Below are positions 7,635-14,200 of a stretch of 14,258 nt of DNA, piece by piece. The notes beneath the pieces are model-generated. The model did no database searches. It was not told the DNA's origin and saw only the letters and a list, made by a program, of their open reading frames with translations. The position numbers and the translations under genes are program-made. This DNA comes from Clostridiales bacterium. Lineage in GTDB: Bacteria > Bacillota > Clostridia > Lachnospirales > CAG-274. The stretch lies in the NCBI GenBank assembly GCA_021202835.1, contig JAJQCI010000365.1, positions 1-14,258 on the forward strand, given 5' to 3'. How positions within the stretch are numbered: position 1 is the stretch's first letter; every line of letters starts with the position of its first letter.

Positions 7635-8336
7635 TTATACTGTTACCGTTGTTCCTATTTTTTCGCCCTTGGCAGCCTTTAAAATCGCCCCGTCTTCCGC
7701 CATAGCAAATATAACAAGGGGAATTTTTCTCTCACAGCAGAGATTAGCCGCCGCAATATCTATTACCTTCAAATTCTTTTCAACAATCTCCGCACAGGGA
7801 AGCTCGTCAAGCTTAACAGCCGTCGGGTCTGTGGCCGGGTCTGCCGTATATACTCCGTCAATGCTCTTTGCATAAAGTATACAGTCGGCGTCAAGCTCGG
7901 CGGCTCTCAGGGCCGTAACCGTATCGGTAGAGAAAAAGGGATGGCCTATGCCTGCGGCAAAGATAATAATCTCCCCTGCTTCCAAAGCTTCAACAGCCTT
8001 TTCCTTTGAGAAAAGCTCTGTCATATTTCCAACCGTTATAGGAGTCATAACCCTTGCCTTAACCCCCTGCTGTCTGAAGCAGTCCGCAAGGTAAATACCG
8101 TTCATAACAGTGGCAAGCATACCGATTGAGTCGGCCTTGGTTCTGTCCATTTTGGAGTCTGAGCTTCTCCCTCTCCACCAGTTTCCTCCCCCTACAACAA
8201 GAGCCGTCTGGATACCGTTTTCTATGAGCTTTTTAATCTGTAAAACAGTCTTTTCCGCCGTTTTATCGTCAAACCCTATCCCATTATCCCCCGAAAGGGC
8301 TTCACCGCTTAATTTCAAAATTATTCTGTTATACAT
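7635..8336 (-). CDS. pyrH: UMP kinase
   Basis: PyrH phosphorylates UMP to UDP with ATP. It is the bacterial hexameric, amino-acid-kinase-fold enzyme. 233 residues is slightly short of the usual 238-240. Seen: KLSGEAL (8-14), VVGGGN (47-52), WWRGR (53-57), MDRTKADSIGMLATVMN (63-79), FAAGIGHPFFSTDT (126-139), DGVYTADP (160-167). Two places differ from the common consensus: GNIWRG is GNWWRG, and the UMP-site GTGNP is GIGHP. The start ATG (8336-8334) has GAGGTGG four bases upstream, slightly close. It is the first gene of the minus-strand block and has its own promoter (8391-8419). rpsB and tsf are not next to it. The family call is firm. Confidence 0.96.
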   Translation of the reverse strand: MYNRIILKLSGEALSGDNGIGFDDKTAEKTVLQIKKLIENGIQTALVVGGGNWWRGRSSDSKMDRTKADSIGMLATVMNGIYLADCFRQQGVKARVMTPITVGNMTELFSKEKAVEALEAGEIIIFAAGIGHPFFSTDTVTALRAAELDADCILYAKSIDGVYTADPATDPTAVKLDELPCAEIVEKNLKVIDIAAANLCCERKIPLVIFAMAEDGAILKAAKGEKIGTTVTV

Positions 8337-8390
8337 AATCCACCTCTTATATCTTAAACTTTATCGCCGCAGCGTATGTATCTGATTTTA

Positions 8391-8419
8391 ATTTTACATT
8401 CTAAAGCCGAAAAAGTCAA
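8391..8419 (-). promoter_or_regulatory. Sigma-A promoter for pyrH and the downstream block
   Basis: TTGACT (8419-8414) and TAAAAT (8396-8391) on the minus strand are separated by 17 bases. Transcription should start near 8384, giving a leader of about 48 bases that ends in the pyrH ribosome site. This is probably the main promoter for pyrH-frr and onward, as no comparable pair was seen in the tight gaps downstream. Confidence 0.75.
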
Positions 8420-8509
8420 TGCCTAACCGTCCATTTTTACTTTTTTCCCGTAAGCGGCTGAGGTGGTGCTTATGATTTAAGTATTTACTTTCGGAATTAT
8501 GTGAAAAGG
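8420..8509. other. Intergenic stretch with no recognised feature
   Basis: These 90 bases lie between the pyrH promoter and the tandem repeat. I see no credible ORF, terminator, RNA gene or matching repeat in them. Confidence 0.5.
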
Positions 8510-8629
8510 TTCAGAATTTTTCCTAGCGGAAAAACGCCCTTGCAGGGCGCCCGACATCTTTCGGGTTCCTTCAGAATTTTTCCTGGCGAAAAAAAGCCCT
8601 TGCAGGGCGCCCGACATCGTTTGGGTGTT
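8510..8629. repeat. Two tandem 60-bp direct repeats, each with a GC hairpin
   Basis: Units 8510-8569 and 8570-8629 match at 52 of 60 positions. Each begins TTCAGAATTTTTCCT and carries the hairpin GCCCT-TGC-AGGGC followed by GCCCGACATC. A third fragment, TCTTTCGGGTTC, recurs at 8672-8683 (compare 8557-8568). The 12-base start TTCAGAATTTTT is also the last coding stretch of rseP beside the 2992-3160 element (3173-3162, minus strand). No frame is open through it. Its job is unknown; it lies upstream of the small ORF at 8699. Confidence 0.8.
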
Positions 8630-8633
8630 AATG

Positions 8634-8649
8634 CGTAATATATTTATTA
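8634..8649. promoter_or_regulatory. Short palindrome upstream of the small ORF
   Basis: GTAATA and TATTAC flank a four-base TATT, 50 bp before the small ORF start. AT-rich sequence here could overlap its promoter: TTGGGT lies just upstream, but no good -10 is found at the right distance. It may be an operator or chance. Confidence 0.25.
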
Positions 8650-8698
8650 CCTACAGCATAGATACCCTAATTCTTTCGGGTTCTTGGTGATATTGTCT

Positions 8699-8815
8699 AT
8701 GGTAAAGATTATATATGATGTATATGCTGTTGCTGCACTTGCCGCAGCAGCGGTACGCATAATAAATAGAATCCATAAACACAAAAAAGATAACCGTCGA
8801 GCATCCCAATCTTAA
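8699..8815 (+). CDS. 38-residue small membrane-type protein, candidate type I toxin
   Basis: I do not recognise a named family. The ORF starts at ATG 8699 with a weak GGTGA eight bases upstream and ends at TAA 8813-8815. The product has a short N-terminus (MVKIIYD), a hydrophobic Ala/Val/Leu stretch (about residues 8-19, VYAVAALAAAAV), then RIINRI and a basic tail (HKHKKDNRR, residues 27-34). That is the general plan of small type I toxins such as Fst: one membrane segment and a charged tail. The last codons form one arm and the loop of a strong terminator. A consensus promoter points at it from the other side, so an antisense RNA over its 3' end is expected. All of this is inference from layout; coding is not proven, and the membrane stretch is short. 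It could be a non-toxic small protein or a chance ORF. Confidence 0.5.
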   Translation: MVKIIYDVYAVAALAAAAVRIINRIHKHKKDNRRASQS

Positions 8816-8829
8816 CGATTATCTTTTTT
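8783..8829. terminator. Bidirectional rho-independent terminator
   Basis: AAAAAAGATAACCGT (8783-8797) and ACGATTATCTTTTTT (8815-8829) form a 15-bp stem with one mismatch and a 17-base loop. Both strands end in a run of six T after the stem core, so it should stop transcripts from either side. Its left arm and loop are the last codons of the small ORF. It ends the small-ORF mRNA and the facing antisense RNA. Confidence 0.8.
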
Positions 8830-8852
8830 ATAAAATATAATTCAATTAAGTG

Positions 8853-8880
8853 AGGGGCAACTGCTTAAAGCTGCTCCCCT
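8853..8880. repeat. Inverted repeat with AGGGG/CCCCT arms
   Basis: AGGGG (8853-8857) and CCCCT (8876-8880) pair, with an internal loop and an inner GCT/AGC pairing around TTAA. On the plus strand it is followed by TTGTATTTTT and so could act as a second, rightward terminator. On the minus strand it would be the 5' stem-loop of the predicted antisense RNA. Both roles are possible. Confidence 0.5.
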
Positions 8881-8890
8881 TTGTATTTTT

Positions 8891-8919
8891 ATAATATCAT
8901 AATGCCGTTTGCCTGTCAA
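8891..8919 (-). promoter_or_regulatory. Near-perfect sigma-A promoter facing the small ORF
   Basis: On the minus strand TTGACA (8919-8914, perfect -35), 17 bases, then TATTAT (8896-8891), with TG one base before the -10 (extended -10). It is the best promoter in the window. No protein gene follows it before the terminator at 8829-8783, so its product should be a short non-coding RNA antisense to the small ORF. Confidence 0.8.
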
Positions 8920-8954
8920 GCTGAAAATCACAGATTTTTATCATCTATCATGTA

Positions 8955-8994
8955 TTTTCGCATCAATTCAGCCGTGTCCCTGCCGGGCTGTTAC
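8955..8994. repeat. Short copy of the inverted-repeat family at the tetR 3' end
   Basis: Bases 8955-8975 match 7597-7617 at 19 of 21 positions, and CTGTTAC at 8988-8994 matches the opposite end of the family. The tetR stop codon (TAA, 8993-8991) lies in that end, as the rseP stop does in the full copy. CAGCC and GGCTG within it can pair to a weak hairpin. It may help end or stabilise tetR mRNA. Confidence 0.5.
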
Positions 8995-9596
8995 CCAGCG
9001 GTGATGCCCTCAAAATCCACTCCCAAAAGCTCAAGGGGCTTCGGTGAGAAAAACTCCTCTATCATCTCCATAACATAGTCGGTGGAGACGTCCTCAGTGT
9101 TTACCCACCACTGAAGAACGATTTTAAAAAGAGCAAAATAGGTTTCTGACAAAAGCTCAAATGTAAAATGGGTGTCCTTGCTTTTTATGTCTGTATGGGC
9201 AAACAAAACAAGGTCGTCTACAAGCTTTTTCTTAAGCCTGTTTAAAAATTCGGGGTTTGTTTCATCGCCGGCCATAATGTTAAAAAGCTCCCTATGCTCC
9301 TTTATTCGAATCATAAGGTTCGAAATCACCTCTCTTTGGTGATGTCCCTTTAAACTTTGCATCTTCCTGAAAAAACCGTCGGCGTCAAGGGCCTTTATAA
9401 ATTCTTCGGTCAGAGTTTCATAAAGCTTTTCCTTTGATTCATAATGCATATAAAATGTTTTTCTGTTTATTTCCGCCCTTTCGGCAATATCCGTAATCGT
9501 TATGTTGGCATATCCTTTCTCCTTCATAAGCCCCAAAAAAGCCAGCCTTATGGATTTTTCACTTTTTATAACCCTCAAGTCTTTTTTCTCAGCCAT
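8991..9596 (-). CDS. TetR/AcrR-family transcriptional regulator
   Basis: A 201-residue one-component repressor of the TetR type. The N-terminal DNA-binding domain is clear: IRLAFLGLMKEKGYANITITDIAERAEINRKTFYMHYESKEKLYE spans about residues 16-60, with the helix-turn-helix at about 33-52 and the typical TFY-HY-SKE turn after it. The rest is the helical ligand and dimer domain, whose ligand cannot be told. The start ATG (9596-9594) has AGAGGAG eight bases upstream. It is divergent from the membrane-fusion/RND pair, with 259 bp between, so it most likely represses that pair and itself. A perfect palindrome sits inside its own promoter (9710-9730), supporting autoregulation. Family call firm; target inferred from position. 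Confidence 0.93.
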   Translation of the reverse strand: MAEKKDLRVIKSEKSIRLAFLGLMKEKGYANITITDIAERAEINRKTFYMHYESKEKLYETLTEEFIKALDADGFFRKMQSLKGHHQREVISNLMIRIKEHRELFNIMAGDETNPEFLNRLKKKLVDDLVLFAHTDIKSKDTHFTFELLSETYFALFKIVLQWWVNTEDVSTDYVMEMIEEFFSPKPLELLGVDFEGITAG

Positions 9597-9652
9597 CTAA
9601 ACCACTCCTCTCTGTAAAACAATACCAACAAGGTGCTGCAGGTTTCACGCTT

Positions 9653-9680
9653 GAGCCGGGCAGCCGCAAAGCTCCGGCTT
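9653..9680 (-). promoter_or_regulatory. GC hairpin in the tetR leader
   Basis: AGCCGG and CCGGCT arms around about 14 bases lie in the roughly 100-base untranslated leader of tetR. No U-run follows, so termination is unlikely. It may influence mRNA stability. Its significance is uncertain. Confidence 0.35.
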
Positions 9681-9703
9681 GCAAAGCCACCGTACCTTTA
9701 TTT

Positions 9704-9732
9704 ATTATAGATTATTTTGAGAAAATAATCAA
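9704..9732 (-). promoter_or_regulatory. Sigma-A promoter of the tetR gene
   Basis: TTGATT (9732-9727) and a perfect TATAAT (9709-9704) on the minus strand are 17 bases apart. Start is expected near 9697, about 100 bases before the tetR ATG. The spacer is occupied by the palindrome 9710-9730. Confidence 0.8.
9710..9730. promoter_or_regulatory. Palindromic operator, likely TetR binding site
   Basis: GATTATTTT and its perfect complement AAAATAATC flank GAG, a 21-bp palindrome. It begins at the base beside the tetR -10 and runs into the -35, so a bound dimer would block RNA polymerase. Length and symmetry fit TetR-family operators. That the neighbouring TetR protein is the binder is inferred from position. 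Confidence 0.7.
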
Positions 9733-9782
9733 CATATTCATTAAATTTGTATTTTATTCCTCAAACTGTCCCTTATTGCCCA

Positions 9783-9836
9783 TTGCATTTATTTAAAGGT
9801 TGATTTAAAATATTATTATTATAAGGAAAATAATAA
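9783..9836 (+). promoter_or_regulatory. Probable promoter and second operator-like palindrome for the efflux pair
   Basis: A TAAAAT (9806-9811) lies 17 bases after TTGCAT (9783-9788); the -35 is weak, and TATTAT at 9811 or 9814 are other -10 choices. Just downstream TTATTATT (9813-9820) and AATAATAA (9829-9836) form inverted arms around eight bases. The arms share the ATTATT core with the 9710-9730 palindrome, so this could be a second site for the same regulator. It ends 19 bp before the fusion-protein start. Confidence 0.4.
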
Positions 9837-9855
9837 CGAAGGGAGCTGAATACCC

Positions 9856-11217
9856 ATGAAAAATAATCTGAAAATTTTATTAATACTTACTATTTCGGCA
9901 GGTCTTTGTGCCTGCTCCTCATCCGAAGAGGAAACAACCGAAACGGCAAAAATCGTAAAAACACAGGCCGTTTCGGAAGAAAGCACAAGCGCAGGCTACA
10001 GCTATTTGGGAATTGTTAAAGCCAAAGAAACAAAAAATTATTCCTTCCTTTCAAGCGGAAAAATCAAAGAAATCTGTGTTGAAAAGGGCGGAGAATTTAA
10101 AAGCGGTGATGTTTTGGCAAGGCTTGACACAACCACTATGGAATATAATGCTTCCATAGGCAAAAACACACAGGCTCAGGCGGAAGCGGTTCTCCAAAAA
10201 ACAATAAGTACATATGACACAAACATAAGCAACGCAAAATCTCAAATTGAGACAATCGAAAAATCCATAGCCGCCGGCGAAAAGGGAATCGAAGCCCTTG
10301 AGCTGGCCCTCAAGGCCGAACAGCAAAACATTGACGCCGGCCAAACCTCTCTTGACACACTTTATTCAAATTTAAACGCCGCAAGAGAGTTAAACAAGGT
10401 CGGCGGCTATTCCGATTTGGATCTTGACGCCTTGGAAAGCCAGTATAAATCGAGCACGGCAGAGCTTGAAGCCGCAAAAGCCGCCCACGAGGGAAACAAG
10501 GCCACACTGGAAAGCCAAAAGGCAGAGCTTGAAGCCCTAAAGGCCCAGAAAACAGAAGCCGAAACAACACTTGAAAATCTCTGCACCTCAAAATCAAAGG
10601 ACGTTGCCGCAGCACAGGCGGACGTAGCCAGCGCAAGCCTTTCAAATGATATTTTGGCCAAAAACATAAACGACGCCGTAATCACAGCCGACAGCGACGG
10701 CTACGTTATGGAGCTGCCCTATGAAGAGGGAGAGGTAGTTTCGGCAGGCTATCCCGTTGTTGTGGCCAAAAGCAAGGAGCTTGTTGTTACCGTAGGGGCT
10801 TCAGACAGCGAATATAAAGATATCGTCTTAGGGGGAACGGTCCTCATCAACGGCGAAGCCGTGGGCACGGTTGACACAATTGCCCAATATCCCGACGAAT
10901 CCACAAGAACCTACGCCGTGGATATTCTCATAAACACAGACTACAGCAGCTACACAATAGGGGAAACCGTAGACGTTAAAATAATCACAGGCGACACAAC
11001 AGGCTGTTATGTTCCCATAGACGCAGTTTTCAACAGCGACGGTGTTGACTATGTTTATGCCGTAAGCCCCGAAAACAGAGTTTACAAAAAGCAGGTTGTT
11101 TTAGGGGGCTTTATGGGAGACAAGGTTGAGGTTCAAATTGACGACCCTGCGGCGGTTGTTGTTACAGAAGGAGTAAAGAGTTTAAGAGAAAATGACTTAG
11201 TGACAACGGAGGACTGA
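9856..11217 (+). CDS. Membrane-fusion lipoprotein of an RND efflux pump (HlyD/AcrA type)
   Basis: The periplasmic-adaptor family protein that links or primes an RND pump; here it should sit on the outer face of the membrane. The 453 residues start with a lipoprotein signal (hydrophobic 5-17, lipobox LCAC, lipidated C20). Then come the first lipoyl half (about 62-92, SGKIKEICVEKGGEFKSGDVLARLD), a long alpha-hairpin coiled coil (about 95-272, rich in A, E, K, L and Q) with a tip near GGYSDLDLD (173-181), the second lipoyl half (about 275-309), a beta-barrel (about 310-375) and a membrane-proximal domain. The start ATG 9856 has AAGGGAG about ten bases upstream. It ends four bases before the RND gene, whose ribosome site GGAGG lies in its last codons. 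The hairpin is long for this family. Substrate unknown. Confidence 0.92.
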   Translation: MKNNLKILLILTISAGLCACSSSEEETTETAKIVKTQAVSEESTSAGYSYLGIVKAKETKNYSFLSSGKIKEICVEKGGEFKSGDVLARLDTTTMEYNASIGKNTQAQAEAVLQKTISTYDTNISNAKSQIETIEKSIAAGEKGIEALELALKAEQQNIDAGQTSLDTLYSNLNAARELNKVGGYSDLDLDALESQYKSSTAELEAAKAAHEGNKATLESQKAELEALKAQKTEAETTLENLCTSKSKDVAAAQADVASASLSNDILAKNINDAVITADSDGYVMELPYEEGEVVSAGYPVVVAKSKELVVTVGASDSEYKDIVLGGTVLINGEAVGTVDTIAQYPDESTRTYAVDILINTDYSSYTIGETVDVKIITGDTTGCYVPIDAVFNSDGVDYVYAVSPENRVYKKQVVLGGFMGDKVEVQIDDPAAVVVTEGVKSLRENDLVTTED

Positions 11218-11221
11218 TATT

Positions 11222-14200
11222 ATGAAAAATAAAAATTTTGTATCCGGTCTGCTGGAAAGAAAGCTCCTTGTTATTATTGTCGTGATTATGCTTTTTATCG
11301 CCGGAGGCTTCTGTTATTATAAAATGCCCAAACAGCATTTTCCCAAGGTCGTTCTTCCCGTTGCTTCCGTAACGGCTATTTATCCCGGCGCCACGGCGGA
11401 AGACATGGAGCAGCTTGTGTCCGAAAAGGTTGAACACGTCTGTATGGAGCTTGACGGCTTCGACAAGTGTGAAACTACAGCAGCAGACAACTACAGCGTA
11501 ACCACCGTCACTCTCGGTATGGACCTGTCACAGGAGGAGGTTGACGACAGGTTTGACGAGCTTAAGGAAAAAATGTCGGAGCTTCAGTCTGACCTGCCCT
11601 CTGGGGTTACCTCCATTTCCGTCAATGACGAAATAATGGATACGGCAGGCATAATTTTGGCAGTTTCGGGAGATTCGATTTCGACAGATGAGCTTTCTCA
11701 AAGAAGCAAAGAACTGGCCGACAAGCTCCGCCTTATAGACGGAATAAGAAAGGTAGACATAGAGGGTGATGTTCCATCAGAGGTTAAAATTACAGTAAAT
11801 ACAGACAAATTAAACGACACAAACGTCTCCCTTGCGGAGCTGGCGGAGATAATATCATATCACAATTCAACTCTTCCCACAGGCTCAATTGAGGTTGACG
11901 GAAGCGACATAAAGGTAACAGCCTCCGGCCGGTTTGAAAGCTTAGACGATATTAAAAACATAGTCGTCTCCGCCAATGAGGACTATATTATAACAAGGCT
12001 TTCCGATATAGCCGACATTCGTATGGAGGTTCCCGATGACGAAGGATATTATCTTTACAACGACAGCCGCTCCACTGTTTTGGCGGTTTATTTCCAAGAG
12101 GGCTTAAACGTCGTCAGCATGGGCGACGAAATAAACGATGTTATAGACAGCTATAACGCTTCTCTTCCCGAAGGCATAAGCGTAAACAAAATTTTTATGC
12201 AGCCGGATCAGGTTTCAGACTCAATAAACAGCTTTCTGGTAAATCTGGCAGAATCTATAATACTTGTTATAATAGTTATTATGGTGGGAATGAACTTCAG
12301 AAACGCAATAGTTGTTTCTGTGGCTATTCCCCTTTCAATATTCATAAGCTTTATTTGTATATATTTTATGGGCTATGAAATCCAGTTTGTTTCACTTGCC
12401 TCTCTTATAGTTGTTTTGGGTATGCTTGTTGACAACGGCGTTGTCGTAAGCGACGCAATACAAAAAAACCTAGGCTCGGGAATGAACAGGCGTGACGCCG
12501 TTGTTCAGGGAACCTCAAGTATGATTCTTCCCGTGTTCCTTTCAATGCTGACTACGGTTTTGGCCTTTTCCGCTATTCTGACTCTGCCGGGGGCCTATAA
12601 ACAGCTGGCCCAAACCTTCCCCATTGTTATAATATGCTGTCTTGTGGCTTCATTTTTGGTTTCAGTCTGCGTTACTCCCGTAATGAGCTGGTTTTTCCTT
12701 AAGAAAACAAAGGAAAACAAATCGGATAAAATCCCCTTTTCCGTCAGAGTCTACGACCGGCTGTTCAGCTATGCCTTTAGGCATAAGAGACTCACCATTT
12801 TGGGCGCCGTTTGCATAATGCTCCTTATGGGGACATCCCTTCTGACCCTTAAGCTTCAGATTATCCCCAAAGCAAACGATAACATAGTTTTAATAAGCGT
12901 AGACACCTACGCCGAAAACAATATTGAAAGAACGAGAGAAATAACAGATAAAATCGAGGAAATTTTAGACCTGCAGCCCGAAACCGACTATTATTTGACA
13001 GGGGTTGGCTTAAGCATTCCCCGTTATGATGTTTCGATTCTTCCCAAAGGCTCCGGCGACAGCGTAGGCGACATTTTCGTAAGACTTGACCTGTCTGAAA
13101 GCGACCGTTTCGACAAAGCCGCCGATATGGTAGATTTTCTTCAAAATGAATTTGACGAAAATATAGGCGGCGCCGACATCGTCACAGACGAACTGGGTAT
13201 AATGAAGCTTAACACAAATTCAGTTGAAATGAAAATATATTCCGACAGCATAGAAGACCTAAACACGGCCGCTGAGCTTCTCAACAATATGATGAGCCGA
13301 ATTAAAGGCACAAAGGGCATAAAGAACAGCAGCGAGCTGGCAGCCTACAACTACAGTGTTGACCTTAACAAAATGAAGCTTAACACACTGGGGCTTATGG
13401 AAGCCGAGGTTCAAAACGAATTAAGTATTGCCCTCTTGGGAAGAGACGTTTCGGCCTACAGAAGCGGCAGCAAGGAATATACCGTTGTTTTAGACAGCGA
13501 CATAAACTCAAGAGAGCAAATAAAGGCCTTTAAGGTTAAATCATCGGCAATGAACGAAAAATACAGCGTGTCACAGTTTGCCGACGTAGGTCTGACCTCC
13601 GAAATAAGCTCTATAACAAGAATAGACGGCAGACGGGGCAGAACCGTTTATGCTGATGTATCCTCCGAAACAAGCGACATAGAAGCCCAAATTCAGCTTG
13701 AAAAAATGATTGAAGAAAATTCCGATATTTTCCCCGAAAGCGTAACAATAGAAAAATCGGGTATAAAAAAGATTTTCTTCGAAGAGGTTCTTTTGAATAT
13801 AGGAATCGCCGCAGGCGCAGCCTTCATAGCCATTCTTCTCATTCTCGCCGTAAGATTCGGCTCATTTAAAAAGGTCGCCATACTTTTCGTTTCCGTTCCC
13901 TTCGGAGTCTGCACCGGCTTCTTTGCCCTTCTTATAACCGGCCAGCCCCTGAGCTTTTTCGCCCTGATAGGCTGTGTAAGCCTTTTGGGCTGTGTTTTGG
14001 CCAACGCCATCGTTCTTATGGAATGTATAACCGAAGAAAGAGAAAAGGGACTTGAAATAGAGGCCGCCTGTAAGGCCGCCGGAGGCCGGCGCCTTCGCCC
14101 CATTATGATGAGCACGATGACAACGGTTCTGGGGCTTCTGCCCTTAGCCCTTTTCGGCGACGAGCTTTTTGTGCCTATGGCAGTGCTTATGCTTGCCGGG

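Larger units (their letters stand above)
8783..8884 (-). ncRNA. Predicted antisense RNA (candidate type I antitoxin), about 100 nt
   Basis: A strong minus-strand promoter at 8891-8919 should start RNA near 8884. The first terminator met in that direction is the symmetric one at 8783-8829, which gives about 100 bases. The predicted RNA has a 5' hairpin (arms AGGGG and CCCCT at 8880-8853, minus strand), an AT-rich middle, and the terminator hairpin, which is complementary to the last 11 codons of the small ORF. No ORF of note lies in it. This matches the convergent, shared-terminator plan of Fst/RNAII and TxpA/RatA-like systems. No transcript evidence is available. Confidence 0.5.

Noticed and set aside
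8510..8629. CRISPR array
   Set aside because: Only two adjacent units with no spacers between them; it is a plain tandem duplication.
10051..10685. Minus-strand ORFs within the fusion-protein gene
   Set aside because: They are shadows of the repetitive coiled-coil coding sequence; composition is odd and no start context is seen.
13693..14115. 140-codon minus-strand ORF inside the RND gene
   Set aside because: It is opposite a conserved RND transmembrane region and carries no recognisable domain.
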